Below, in pieces: positions 27,411-36,191 of a DNA stretch of 64,000 nucleotides. The stretch is from CBDDDW01 sp965226805. Its GTDB lineage: Bacteria > Chloroflexota > Dehalococcoidia > Lucifugimonadales > JAGWBF01. The DNA lies in assembly GCA_965226805.1 (NCBI GenBank), contig CBDDDW010000027.1, positions 124,001 to 188,000 on the forward strand, read 5' to 3'. Positions within the stretch are counted from its first letter, which is position 1; the number at the start of each line of letters is the position of its first letter. Below the pieces are notes generated by a model. That model was not told where the DNA came from and did not search any database. It saw only the letters and a program-made list of their open reading frames with translations. The translations under genes were made by a program, and so were the position numbers.

Positions 27411-27607
27411 CTAGTGTGGTCCTGAAAAACTCTTTCGACCATCCCTCTGACCCCCTTCCCTTCGGCAGGCTCAGGACGGGCCTAACCAGGAAGGGGGAGA
27501 AACTTATATCTGAGGGACACCCCTTCGGCTGGCTCAGGGCAGGCTCTCAGGCTCCGGCAAAGGGGCTTCGCCCCTCTGCGTACCCCTTTCTTCCGCAGCC
27601 TACTAGG
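27411..27607 (+). repeat. Dispersed repeat family A, copy 3
   Basis: Left end CTAGTGTGGTCCTGAAAAAC, then CTTTCGACCATCCCTCTGAC, ATCTGAGGGACACC, AAAGGGGCTTCGCCCCTCTG and the right end CCGCAGCCTACTAG. The longest uninterrupted copy (about 197 nt). It contains extra GGCTGGCTCAGGGC-type filler shared with copy 1. It fills the gap between the glycosyltransferase and DUF35 genes. Confidence 0.75.
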
Positions 27608-27623
27608 ATGATCTGCTCCTGCT

Positions 27624-28127
27624 TTAGACCGGGTACCTCCACACGGGATCTTGCGGAGATTCGTTAGAGAGCTTGAATTGGGGTAGGGTCAGGCCGCTGT
27701 CGGTGTCCAGGAATACTACCTCCACCCGTTTGCCGATGGCGACATTTTCCTCCTTCTCCGGGTTCATGGCCTCGTCGAAGAGGTTGGCGGTGAGCCGCAG
27801 CCCGTCGTCGGGCGTGGGATGGCCCCTCTGTTCGTCCAGCTCCACCAGCACAATGGGGAAGGGTGTCCAGTCGCGGAAGCCCGCCAGCACCGTGTGGGCG
27901 ACGATCTGGTAGCTGTAGATCGTGCCCTTGCCGCTGAGCTGCTCCCACTGCCAACTGAGACTTGAGCACCACGGGCAACCGGGCCCCGGCTCCCCACGGA
28001 TGAGGCCGCATTGCAGACATTTTCTTAGCACCAGCCGGTGCTCACTCGCGGCCTCGAAGTACTCCCTGTACTCGCTATCGTTATCGGGGATGTTGATATT
28101 TAGGCCGCGGTAGTGATACTCAGGCAC
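27624..28127 (-). CDS. DUF35 OB-fold/zinc-ribbon protein, thiolase partner
   Basis: Acyl-CoA-binding partner of thiolase-like enzymes. The 167 residues have an N-terminal rubredoxin-like zinc ribbon with Cys37, Cys40, Cys51 and Cys54 (RKCLQCGLIRGEPGPGCPWC), then an OB-fold that opens GKGTIYSYQIVAHTVLAGF. The gene starts 4 nt after the thiolase-like gene, the common arrangement for such complexes, including the Ltp2-DUF35 retro-aldolase of sterol side-chain breakdown. Acts in the cytoplasm; probably stabilises and feeds substrate to its partner. Confidence 0.88.
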   Translation of the reverse strand: MPEYHYRGLNINIPDNDSEYREYFEAASEHRLVLRKCLQCGLIRGEPGPGCPWCSSLSWQWEQLSGKGTIYSYQIVAHTVLAGFRDWTPFPIVLVELDEQRGHPTPDDGLRLTANLFDEAMNPEKEENVAIGKRVEVVFLDTDSGLTLPQFKLSNESPQDPVWRYPV

Positions 28128-28131
28128 GGGC

Positions 28132-29355
28132 CTACCTCCGGAGAATCAAGGCGCTGCCGACGGCCTGGGTGCCCCAACCCATATTCATGGCGATCTCGGC
28201 GTCCTTTACCTGGCGGCAGCCCCCCTCGGAGTAGTCGAAGGTGTGTGTCCCGTCCAGGTACCCTGGGCAGTGGTCATCCACGGTGCCGCGGAGCTGGCGC
28301 ACGTTCTCTATGGCCAGGTTCATCCCGTGGGTATAGGCCTCACACAGGTGGCCTCCACTGGTGTTGTTGGGCCTCCTGCCTCCCAGGCCTATGATGCCGT
28401 TGGACACATAGTCCTTGCCCTCGCCCTTCTCACAGAAGCCGTAGTCCTCGAACTGGAGCAGCGCGGTATAGGTGAAGGCGTCGTAGCAACCGGTTACGTC
28501 GATATTCTCAGGCGTGATCCCGGCCATGTCGAATAGTCGAGGCCCGATGTAATGCCCCGCCGACCTTGTGATGGGGCCCTGCTGGTGGAAGAAATCTCCA
28601 CCCGGAGTGCAGACCCTGCCCTGGACAGCCATTATGTAGGCGGGCCGCTGCCTGAGGTCCCTTGCCCTTTCTGCCGAGGTCACTATGATGCAGGTGGCGT
28701 TGTCCGTCTCAAGACAGCAGTCCAGAAGATGGGCGCAGGGCCTCACGATCCATCGGGAGCTCAACACGTCGTCCACCGTTACTCTCTGCTTCATGATGGC
28801 TTTCGGGTTGTTGCTTGCGTGAAGGCTGTGGGCGACTTTGACGCGAGCCAGGTGCTCGTTGGTAACCCCGTACTCCATCATGTGTCGGGTGAAGGTGAAG
28901 GCGAATCTCTGTATCGCGCTGATGAGGCCGTATGGCCTCGTCATCAGGTCCAGGCCGGCAACTGGGGCCGCCGCGCGGGCCCCGGTGCCGCCCATCCTGA
29001 CCTGGGAGTAACCGTTCATGGAGCGATAAATGGCCACCGTATGGCACATCCCGGCTTCGATTACTCCCATCGCCAGGCCAACCAGGGCCTCGGTGCTAGA
29101 GCCACCTCCCGAGCAGTCCATGAAGAAGTTCGGACGGACCCCCAGGTCGTACATCACGGAGGTAGAAGGAGTGGAGTCCCCACTGTGGTAGCTCATCAGG
29201 CCGTCCACGTCCCTGGGTGCGAGTCCCGCATCGGCCATGGCTTTGTTGATGGCTTCCACAGCCATTGATCGGGTGGTCCGCCCCGACCCACGGGTGTATT
29301 CCGTCTCCCCCACACCGACGATACAGTATTTATCGCGGAGGTGGCGTCCCTCCAT
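28132..29355 (-). CDS. Thiolase-fold acyl-CoA enzyme (SCP-x/Ltp2-like)
   Basis: Thiolase superfamily member of the lipid-transfer-protein group, acting on acyl-CoA with the DUF35 protein encoded next. The 407 residues start KYCIVGVGETEYTRGSG, with DCSGGGSSTEALVGLAM at the nucleophile region, NIDVTGCYDAFTYTALLQFE and a late GGHLCEAYTHGMN. In true thiolases the last two hold His and Cys; here tyrosines stand in YDAFT and CEAYTH, as in the Ltp2 aldolases that split a C-C bond without thiolysis. I infer a retro-aldol or related role, without proof. The gene lies 28 nt from the ROK kinase. Confidence 0.82.
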   Translation of the reverse strand: MEGRHLRDKYCIVGVGETEYTRGSGRTTRSMAVEAINKAMADAGLAPRDVDGLMSYHSGDSTPSTSVMYDLGVRPNFFMDCSGGGSSTEALVGLAMGVIEAGMCHTVAIYRSMNGYSQVRMGGTGARAAAPVAGLDLMTRPYGLISAIQRFAFTFTRHMMEYGVTNEHLARVKVAHSLHASNNPKAIMKQRVTVDDVLSSRWIVRPCAHLLDCCLETDNATCIIVTSAERARDLRQRPAYIMAVQGRVCTPGGDFFHQQGPITRSAGHYIGPRLFDMAGITPENIDVTGCYDAFTYTALLQFEDYGFCEKGEGKDYVSNGIIGLGGRRPNNTSGGHLCEAYTHGMNLAIENVRQLRGTVDDHCPGYLDGTHTFDYSEGGCRQVKDAEIAMNMGWGTQAVGSALILRR

Positions 29356-29383
29356 CCTGTCCTGCCCCCTTGGCTGAATTCGG

Positions 29384-30412
29384 CTAGTTAGCCGACTCTA
29401 CTTCCTGCCACACCAATGCGGCCGCACCCAGCATGCCGATGTCGTCGCCCAGGGAGCTGACCACCAGCTTGTAACCCATTTTCCGCACATGGCTCATGAC
29501 ATGAGCACCGATGTAGGCCTCCACGGTTGGACGCAAATAGTCCCAGTGATTTATTGAGACACCCCCGCCCATGATTATGACGTCGGGGTTGAAAATATGC
29601 AGCACGTTCACCAATCCCGCGCCCAGAGCTTTCGCCACGTCCTCCAGGATGTCCCTGGCCAGTTCGTCTCCCTGGGCCGCCGCTTCGAAAACTGTCTTAG
29701 AAGAGACGAGACCAAGGTTGCCGTAGACCAGATCTTTGATCGTCGACCCTTGGTGCTGACTCAGCAATTTCCTCGCCGTTTCAGCGATGGCCGTGCCCGA
29801 TGCTAACTCTTCCAGACAGCCGACATTTCCGCACTTGCATTGAGGACCGTCTCTCCCTACAGACATATGACCCAGCTCCCCGGCCATACCGTTTGCCCCC
29901 GTCATTGGACGACCGCCTATGACGATTCCCCCTCCGATCCCAGTGCTTATGGTTAAGTAAACAAGTGTGTGAGCGCCGACTCCCGCCCCGTATCGGTACT
30001 CGCCCAGAGCAGCCAGAGTGGCGTCGTTCCCCACTAGGACGGGACACTTCACCTTGTCCTTCCACAAGGCTTTGAATGAGACTCCATCGAGCCCGGGGAT
30101 GTTCGGGGGGCTGTGAATTGTTCCCGTTTTGTGGTCCACAGGGCCCGCGAGCCCGAGCCCGACGCCGACTATCTTCCTGCTCCCAACCTCTGCAATACCC
30201 TTGTCAAACTGAGCTTCAATGCGGGCCGTCACCGCTCGCCCGCTCTGGTGAGCCTGAGTGGCAATCCTATCCCGCCAGACCAGGTCCCCCCCATTGGTAG
30301 CCAAGGCTACCCTTATCCAATTGCCACCTACGTCCATGACGAGGGCAACCGGCTCCTCATCGCTGGAAGAACGCCTTGTGGTTCCTTTGTCCGTGGTGCT
30401 CTCATCATCCAT
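29384..30412 (-). CDS. ROK-family sugar kinase (glucokinase-like)
   Basis: Phosphorylates a hexose with ATP. The 342 residues open with an acidic, Ser/Thr-rich tail, then the phosphate-1 motif MDVGGNWIRVAL near 26-37, GLGLAGPVDHKTGTIH, the catalytic region LVGNDATLAALGEYR, ISTGIGGGIVIGG, and the ROK zinc motif with Cys192, Cys194 and Cys199 (CKCGNVGCLE). This matches glucokinase rather than ROK repressors, since no DNA-binding domain precedes it. Normal length. It begins a possible operon with the thiolase and DUF35 genes (gaps 28 and 4 nt). Confidence 0.9.
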   Translation of the reverse strand: MDDESTTDKGTTRRSSSDEEPVALVMDVGGNWIRVALATNGGDLVWRDRIATQAHQSGRAVTARIEAQFDKGIAEVGSRKIVGVGLGLAGPVDHKTGTIHSPPNIPGLDGVSFKALWKDKVKCPVLVGNDATLAALGEYRYGAGVGAHTLVYLTISTGIGGGIVIGGRPMTGANGMAGELGHMSVGRDGPQCKCGNVGCLEELASGTAIAETARKLLSQHQGSTIKDLVYGNLGLVSSKTVFEAAAQGDELARDILEDVAKALGAGLVNVLHIFNPDVIIMGGGVSINHWDYLRPTVEAYIGAHVMSHVRKMGYKLVVSSLGDDIGMLGAAALVWQEVESAN

Positions 30413-30488
30413 ACGATGCCTCCAAAGGGGTGTAATACCGGTTCAACCTGGATGTAATCATTCCAGTGCCCTGTATTGCAAGTCACCC

Positions 30489-30512
30489 GCTCACCCTCAA
30501 CCTGTCGAAGGG
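30489..30512. repeat. Half copy of the 3951-4013 repeat
   Basis: CTCACCCTCAACCTGTCGAA plus GGGC matches the right arm of the inverted repeat at 3951-4013. No inverted partner was found nearby. Confidence 0.45.
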
Positions 30513-30611
30513 CTCCCTTTTTTACTCGCGCCTTCTCATTCAGGACGCTAGCTGAACGCGAAGTGTTATCTACTTCTGATTCCCCTTGATGGGAAGGGTA
30601 ACGAGCCGATC

Positions 30612-31214
30612 TCAAGGGGCGAGCAGGTTGTCCAGAGCTTCCCTCAGCGACTCGGAATCCATGGGGCCGACGAATTTGCGAACCAGATTTCCTCCCGCGT
30701 CTATGAAGAACTTCTCCGGGATTCCGGAGACTCCGTAATTGATGGCGATTCGCCCCTTCTCGTCCACAAGGTTGAGATAGGGCACCGCGAACTGCTCGAC
30801 GTGGCTGTTCACCCGGCGGGGGTCGTCCCAGATTGCGACGCCCACGAATTCGATATCTTGCCCCTCGTAATCGCGGTACACCTCGGCCAGAGCGGGCGCC
30901 TCGTCCCGGCAGGGCGGACACCAGGAGGACCAGAAGTCCACCATCACCACTTTTCCTCGAAGCCCAGATAGGCTGACGGTTGCACCACTAAGGCTCTCCT
31001 GAACGAAATCTGGAGCCGCACGCTGCTCAATGGCGACCTCTCCGAACTCGCTGTTTATGCCGAACCCGCCCGGATTCCCACCGGTCCGGGCCACCGCCCA
31101 ACCCAGGAGCGCAAACAGGGCAACCAAGGGGACGGCGGAGCCCAGGATGATCAGGTTCCGCTTTTTCGTTCCGGCTCCACTCTGAGCGGACGACGCGGGG
31201 CTGATCCCGCTCAA
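30612..31214 (-). CDS. Membrane-anchored thioredoxin-like protein (TlpA/ResA/CcmG type)
   Basis: Reduces the heme-binding cysteines of apocytochrome c outside the membrane. The 200 residues have a single anchor helix near 20-42, then a thioredoxin fold with the active site C99-P-P-C102 in WSSWCPPCRDEAPAL and the cis-proline loop YGVSGIPEKFFID. It closes a run of cytochrome c assembly genes and fits the CcmG/ResA role. A normal member with no missing residues. Confidence 0.92.
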   Translation of the reverse strand: MSGISPASSAQSGAGTKKRNLIILGSAVPLVALFALLGWAVARTGGNPGGFGINSEFGEVAIEQRAAPDFVQESLSGATVSLSGLRGKVVMVDFWSSWCPPCRDEAPALAEVYRDYEGQDIEFVGVAIWDDPRRVNSHVEQFAVPYLNLVDEKGRIAINYGVSGIPEKFFIDAGGNLVRKFVGPMDSESLREALDNLLAP

Positions 31215-31232
31215 CTGATGTCCCTTCTGGTG

Positions 31233-32495
31233 TTAATCTTGCCTCCAGCGGAGGGTGATGAGGCGAAGACGGTCCTTTAGCTCCTGTCTTTGCCACCGGA
31301 AATCCTCCTGGGTAATCTCTCCCCGCTGGGCTAGGTCATCCAGCATGGCTATCTCCTCCACCAGGGAGCGGCGTTCCGGGGCGAGGTCATCGGACTCATC
31401 GGACGGGGTGGCATTGCCTGTGCCGACAGCGACCGCACGAGGACCCACGGGCTTCCTCAGTACCAGAACGTACATCAGAAGCCCCACAAGCACAAGACCT
31501 ACGACTCCAGGGATACCGATCTTCAGGTACGGCCCATCGACGAGGGCATCGCCCAGCCGCCGCAGCGGGGACTCCTGGGGCAGACCCGCTATCTCTACAC
31601 TTACCAAGCTCGCCGCGGCCAGCTCGTTCTCTTCCCAGACCTTGTAGGACTTGCCCTCCACCTGGACCGGGTCCGCAGCAGAAAGGGACCCGAGGTCCTT
31701 CAGATCTCCGAGGCTTTCCGCCAGAAGGAGTCTGAATGTCTCCGCGCCCATGGGGAATGAGCGAGTCAGCTCGTGCCTGCCTCCCTCATAGGGAACTCCG
31801 TACGCGTAGGTTACGTTATGGGATCCAGGTGTTACCGGCGCGGTGAGGGCGAACCCCGAGCCCACGCTGATAATGCTCCCGCCGGCCAGGTCGGAGGCTA
31901 CCTCGAGGCCGGTAGCTTCGCTGGGTAACCCGAACCGCAGAAAGCTCATGCTCGCCGGCCGCTCCAGGTCTGGAACAAAGGTACGGTCCTCCTCATTCAC
32001 AAGGCTGACGACCTCGAAGACCGATAGGGTCCCATCACTACCAACGCCACTGATCAACTGCACCTGGGCTCCTATTCTCAGGGCGTCGAGATTGCTGCCG
32101 GCTTCGTAAATTATTATCTCCACCGGCTCGCCCAATTTGGATGGGTCAAGCCTGCTACTGTACAGGACCTCCTGATGCCTGGCGGCTACGGCGTAGGCGT
32201 AGTCCTCATTTTGCTCCACATCCGGAAACACGAACCGGCCACCCTCAGCAGTCACGGCCGTAGCCGTAGCAACCTCGCCGCCGCTGCCGATTAGGTGCAG
32301 AGTGACCTCAGAGCCGGCCGCGGCTTCCACACCGGAAGTGCCGTTGATCACCCGTCCTACGATGGTCATGTCTCCTTCCCCACTGGATGGGGCAGCGGTC
32401 ATCAGGAACGCCGCCAAACCCAGAGCGCCCAGGATCACGAGCCTGACAGAGCTACGCGCCGGCCTCTCGGGCCTTTTAGGGGAGTGTCGGGCCAT
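31233..32495 (-). CDS. Secreted/membrane protein of the cytochrome c assembly cluster, function unknown
   Basis: 420 residues. The signal peptide (RLVILGALGLAAFLMTAAPS) is followed by a carboxypeptidase-regulatory-like beta domain (GRVINGTSGVEAAAGSEVTL, residues about 45-120), a long beta-rich extracellular part, one membrane helix (VVGLVLVGLLMYVLVL near 345) and a cytoplasmic charged helix (LDDLAQRGEITQEDFRWQRQ), which is SHOCT/CcmI-like. The cluster lacks a recognisable CcmE, and this protein occupies a position in the run where an extra assembly factor would fit, but no heme-binding motif is seen. It overlaps no neighbour and lies 18 nt ahead of the TlpA-like gene. Confidence 0.7.
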   Translation of the reverse strand: MARHSPKRPERPARSSVRLVILGALGLAAFLMTAAPSSGEGDMTIVGRVINGTSGVEAAAGSEVTLHLIGSGGEVATATAVTAEGGRFVFPDVEQNEDYAYAVAARHQEVLYSSRLDPSKLGEPVEIIIYEAGSNLDALRIGAQVQLISGVGSDGTLSVFEVVSLVNEEDRTFVPDLERPASMSFLRFGLPSEATGLEVASDLAGGSIISVGSGFALTAPVTPGSHNVTYAYGVPYEGGRHELTRSFPMGAETFRLLLAESLGDLKDLGSLSAADPVQVEGKSYKVWEENELAAASLVSVEIAGLPQESPLRRLGDALVDGPYLKIGIPGVVGLVLVGLLMYVLVLRKPVGPRAVAVGTGNATPSDESDDLAPERRSLVEEIAMLDDLAQRGEITQEDFRWQRQELKDRLRLITLRWRQD

Positions 32496-32504
32496 CCAGC
32501 CTCC

Positions 32505-32966
32505 TTACACCCCCTCGGGCGCCTCGTGAGCCTTCTCCGAGCCGCAACTGGGGCACACGTCGGCTTCACCATCCACCGGCCGCCCACAAGACCAGCACAG
32601 AGTTCCATGCCTTTCCCCACTGCGCTCCCGTGCAGCCAGGATTTCCTGTTCCAGAGCGAGGTCCATCGCCTGTTCCAATCCCTCGTCGTCCCTGACCAAT
32701 GCCGCCCCCTCTAAACGCAATCCCTGTAGCCGGTCCAGATATTCCTTCTCCTCCAGGCGTCCCAGATCGTGCTCCAGCAGAAGGGTCTTGATATCGTCAT
32801 AGACATGCTGACGCGTCCTCTGCCCTGTTCCAGGAGGTCCCTCTAGCCCTAATGCGTCCGGCCGCGAACTCGAAGCCCTCCGGGCAACGGGCAGCCCCTT
32901 CAGAAAAGGACGGAGGACTGCTATCAGCGCGAAAGCCGCAAGTAGCCCGCCTATCAGGAAAGCCAT
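32505..32966 (-). CDS. CcmI-like protein with C-terminal zinc ribbon
   Basis: 153 residues. One N-terminal helix (AFLIGGLLAAFALIAVL), then a cytoplasmic coiled-coil-like segment (DIKTLLLEHDLGRLEEKEYL) of the kind that opens CcmI proteins, and a C-terminal zinc ribbon CWSCG-x9-CPSCG near residues 125-145. The ribbon is an unusual addition. Position between ccmF and the 420-residue gene supports a role in cytochrome c maturation, perhaps as a scaffold for CcmF and CcmH. Start ATG at 32966. Confidence 0.7.
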   Translation of the reverse strand: MAFLIGGLLAAFALIAVLRPFLKGLPVARRASSSRPDALGLEGPPGTGQRTRQHVYDDIKTLLLEHDLGRLEEKEYLDRLQGLRLEGAALVRDDEGLEQAMDLALEQEILAARERSGERHGTLCWSCGRPVDGEADVCPSCGSEKAHEAPEGV

Positions 32967-33007
32967 CGATCGGTTACTCCCCCATGCTCTCAGAAGTTCC
33001 TCTCACC

Positions 33008-35026
33008 TCAGTCGTTGCCCGCCTGCTCCGCGGTTTCTCCCACCGGAGAAGGGCGTATTGCCCGAGGCATCCTTTGTCGGACGTAGGCCGACGCCGGCCC
33101 TCGCTGGGGCCACAAGGCGACGACGGTTCCAAGAATTAACACAGGACCGGCTACCCACATCCACCACACCAGGGGATTGATGAACACCCGGAAACCCGTG
33201 CTGCCATCATCCAGGATCTCACTGGGGATCACGTAGAAGTCCTCGACCGGGTTCGAGCGAATGTGGGCCCTGGTGGCGGACATGTTGAACTCAGGGTAGA
33301 AGGTACGCCTGGGAGTCATCCTACCCAAGTAGTCGCCGTTTTTGAAGGCCTCCACGGTTGAGACATACTCGGTCCGGTCTCCCTTCCCGGTGACTGCAGT
33401 ATCGAGGTACTTGATCCGGTAGTCGCCGATCTCCACCGATTCGCCCGGCGCCAGGATCACATCAGTCTGAGTGCCGTAGAAAGATGAGCCCACGACCCCC
33501 AAAGCGAGAACAATCACCGCCAGATGCACGATATATCCCCCGTACCGGGGCCTGTTGGCGGCAATGAGTTTCACGAAACCCAGGGCGTAGTTGTCACCCT
33601 GGCGATGTCTCGACTTGGTGCCCCGCACCCACTCCAGCAAGATTCCCGACGCGACCAGAGCACACAAACCAAAGGCGGTGACCGCATACGGTTTCGTGAC
33701 GCCCAGGATAACCAGCATAACTATGACCCCCACGGATATGGAACCCGGGACCAGCAGGCTCTTCCTGAGGGTTTTAATCGAGGAGTGCCGCCATGGAAGC
33801 AGGGGACCCACACCCATGACAAAGATGAGGGCCAACATTAGGGGGCCGTTGACCTGGTCGTAGAAGGGGGCGCCCACCGTAATCGTTGTACCGTCAAACA
33901 GCTCCGAGATCAGAGGGTAGACCACGCCCCACAGGGTGACAAAGGCGATGCCGAGAAGGAGCAGATTGTTGACCAGAAAGGCCGCCTCCCTGGACAGGCT
34001 GGACTCCAATGTCTGGGCGCTTTTCAAGCTACCATACCGCAGGAAGAAGACGGTGAAGGGCACGATTATGCCTATCCCAGTGAACATGAGGAACACCCAA
34101 CCCAGCGAGGATGCCCCAAAGGAGTGGACGGAGGGCACCGGACCCCCGCGGTTCATGAACATGCCATAGAGGGCCAGCCCGAAGGCTACGTTTATCAGCA
34201 CGATATTCCACATGCGGAACATACCACGCCGCTTTTGGACCATGATGGAGTGGATGAAGGCCGTGAGGCCCACGAAGGGCATAAAACCCGCGTTTTCTAC
34301 CGGGTCCCACGCCCAGTATCCCCCCCACCCGAGGATCGTGTAAGCCCACCAACCACCCAGTAGCAGTCCAGACCCCAGGAGGGCCCAGGTTACTATGCCC
34401 CACACCCGCCCCGGATCCACCCACTCGTCGCCTGTCTTTCCAGCCAGGAGGGAGCCCAAGGCGAAGGCGAAGGGCACGGTGACCATTATCAGTCCCAGCA
34501 TCATCACAGGAGGGTGAATGAACATTCCCGGGTGCGTGAGCAGAGGGTTTATACCCTGGCCATCCGCTGGCGATACAGATAGCTTCGCGAAGGGGTCGGC
34601 CATGAAGATCATCACCGCCAGGAAGAAGGTGAGTACAAACATAAGGATGGCGTTGGTGTAAGGTAGGCTGTCCCGGGAAGCCCTGGGGGCCAGAAGGATC
34701 GCCAGAGCGGACACAACCGAAAGGGCAAGGGCTATATAGAGAAGGGAGCCCTCGTTGCCGGAATAGAAAGCAACCCAGGTGTAAATCCGAGGCATGGCAA
34801 GGCTGCTGTGGTCCGCCACGTACCTGACCTGGAAATCGTTGCTCAGGAACGCCGCCACCAGACTCACCACCGAAACCACCAGCACGGGCACAGTCACAAT
34901 ATTGGCGTTCCGGGCGCTCTGCACCAGTGAGGGGACGTGCCTTACCTGTCCCAGCACCGAAGCGATGCAGGAGTATGCGGCGAGGGCCAACGCGATGGAG
35001 AGAGCGATGGAGCCCAGGTCTGCCAT
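33008..35026 (-). CDS. ccmF: Cytochrome c heme lyase subunit CcmF
   Basis: Integral membrane subunit that attaches heme to apocytochrome c. The 672 residues hold about 15 helices and the WWD heme-handling domain WGGYWAWDPVENAGFMPF. Heme-ligand histidines are expected in the flanking segments (for example LLTHPGMFIHPPVMM and AFIHSIMVQKRRG). The C-terminal extracellular domain (DYRIKYLDTAVTGKGDRTEY) is normal. Starts 4 nt after the ccmH stop. Membership in the system I (Ccm) pathway is clear, although CcmABCDE are outside this window. Confidence 0.96.
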   Translation of the reverse strand: MADLGSIALSIALALAAYSCIASVLGQVRHVPSLVQSARNANIVTVPVLVVSVVSLVAAFLSNDFQVRYVADHSSLAMPRIYTWVAFYSGNEGSLLYIALALSVVSALAILLAPRASRDSLPYTNAILMFVLTFFLAVMIFMADPFAKLSVSPADGQGINPLLTHPGMFIHPPVMMLGLIMVTVPFAFALGSLLAGKTGDEWVDPGRVWGIVTWALLGSGLLLGGWWAYTILGWGGYWAWDPVENAGFMPFVGLTAFIHSIMVQKRRGMFRMWNIVLINVAFGLALYGMFMNRGGPVPSVHSFGASSLGWVFLMFTGIGIIVPFTVFFLRYGSLKSAQTLESSLSREAAFLVNNLLLLGIAFVTLWGVVYPLISELFDGTTITVGAPFYDQVNGPLMLALIFVMGVGPLLPWRHSSIKTLRKSLLVPGSISVGVIVMLVILGVTKPYAVTAFGLCALVASGILLEWVRGTKSRHRQGDNYALGFVKLIAANRPRYGGYIVHLAVIVLALGVVGSSFYGTQTDVILAPGESVEIGDYRIKYLDTAVTGKGDRTEYVSTVEAFKNGDYLGRMTPRRTFYPEFNMSATRAHIRSNPVEDFYVIPSEILDDGSTGFRVFINPLVWWMWVAGPVLILGTVVALWPQRGPASAYVRQRMPRAIRPSPVGETAEQAGND

Positions 35027-35029
35027 GGC

Positions 35030-35563
35030 TCATCCACCCTTCTCGCGCACTTTTGAACCGCGGGGCGACAGCCCCGCCTCCTGGTCAACCACAACGAGAT
35101 AGGGTTCCAGCTCTTCCTCCTCCGGTCGGCGAGCCTCGGAAGTCACCTCGACGTTTCTTCTCATCGATCGGAGAGTGAAGACAAGAAGCGCGACGGAACC
35201 GGCCACAGCTACGAGTGGTATGATCCAGGCTAACAGGCTGAATCCGGATTTCGGAGGAGCGGCCAGAACGCCTTCCCCGTACCGGTCCACGAAGAACTGA
35301 AGGATCTGCTCTCTGCTCCAGCCATCGGCCAGCTTTTCCCTTACCAGGGCACGCATCTGGAAAGCAAGCTCGACCTGTGCCTGGTCTATAGTCTCGCTGG
35401 GGCAGACAGGGCAGATGAGGGCTCTATCAATCGACTGGCCCCGCTCTTCAAGCGTAGGTTGGCCTTCGCCACCGCACGCCGCAACAGCGAAGGCCAGTGC
35501 GATCGCGCCTGACAAGGCCACCAGCCAGGGGGTATTTCGCCGCGTTCCGAGAATGATTGGCAA
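35030..35563 (-). CDS. ccmH: Cytochrome c maturation protein CcmH
   Basis: Thiol-disulfide component that presents apocytochrome to CcmF. The 177 residues have a lipoprotein-like signal ending at Cys30 (FAVAAC), the redox pair Cys51-Pro-Val-Cys54 in the family motif (LICPVCPSETIDQA), the FQMRALVREKLADGWS helix and the FFVDRYGEGVLAAPP segment, and a C-terminal membrane helix (LLAWIIPLVAVAGSVALLVF). A lipidated Cys30 is unusual for CcmH. Sits 31 nt after the Act cytochrome gene, so the maturation genes may be cotranscribed with the complex they serve. Confidence 0.92.
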   Translation of the reverse strand: MPIILGTRRNTPWLVALSGAIALAFAVAACGGEGQPTLEERGQSIDRALICPVCPSETIDQAQVELAFQMRALVREKLADGWSREQILQFFVDRYGEGVLAAPPKSGFSLLAWIIPLVAVAGSVALLVFTLRSMRRNVEVTSEARRPEEEELEPYLVVVDQEAGLSPRGSKVREKGG

Positions 35564-35594
35564 TGCACCACGCTCCGGGTGTACCCATTATATA

Positions 35595-36191
35595 CTATTC
35601 CCCCTCCTCCAATGATCGGATGTAGTTCACCAGCAACCATCGCTCCTCGACGGTGAGCAACTTGCTGAAGGAGGGCATCATGCCGTTAGACACCCCGGCG
35701 GTTATCCAGGCGAATACCTGGTTGTCCGGGATGTTGGGGGCGTAGCCCGCCCCCTCTTTATCGGTCAGGTCGGGGCTCAAATCTGGGGCGAACTCGTAAC
35801 CGTATTTCGGTGTCTGCATTATCTCGAGCACCTTACCTTTGCCATCTCCGAGGGAGCCGTGGCAGATCACGCAGTTGGTCTGAAAGAGCCTCTCGCCTTC
35901 CTCCAGCCGTGGGTCCTCGATTGTCGGGTTGTCAATGGAAAAGAGCGGCTTACCCGTTATGGGAACAGCCGACTCTGGCGGCGACAGACGCGGCGGCTCA
36001 TGGGATTGATAGGACTGCTGATAGTGCATCTCGTAGAAGAAGTCAAGGGGATAGGTCCCGTTGGCGCAGCCCGCCGCCAGGGCGCTCAGCAGCACAAACA
36101 AGCCCAGGAGGTGGACCCTCCTAGACTTAACTCCCCCGCGCCACCAAGAGCCAAGGTGGCCGAGGGGTCCTCCCCGAACGGAGGAACTCAC
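35595..36191 (-). CDS. actE: Alternative complex III monoheme cytochrome c subunit
   Basis: Lipid-anchored cytochrome that carries electrons from alternative complex III. The 198 residues have lipobox SALAAGC (Cys42), then DFFYEMHYQQSYQSHEPPR and a c-type heme site with C107, C110, H111 (NCVICHGSLGDGKGK). The likely axial Met is in SNGMMPSFSKLL. Start is GTG, overlapping the upstream DUF3341 gene stop by GTGA. This order (actD-actE) matches known Act operons. Confidence 0.9.
   Translation of the reverse strand: MSSSVRGGPLGHLGSWWRGGVKSRRVHLLGLFVLLSALAAGCANGTYPLDFFYEMHYQQSYQSHEPPRLSPPESAVPITGKPLFSIDNPTIEDPRLEEGERLFQTNCVICHGSLGDGKGKVLEIMQTPKYGYEFAPDLSPDLTDKEGAGYAPNIPDNQVFAWITAGVSNGMMPSFSKLLTVEERWLLVNYIRSLEEGE

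Noticed and set aside
28552..29268. Long open frame on the plus strand opposite the thiolase-like gene
   Set aside because: It is the reverse complement of a well-supported gene, and its translation has no recognisable family; high GC makes such shadows common.
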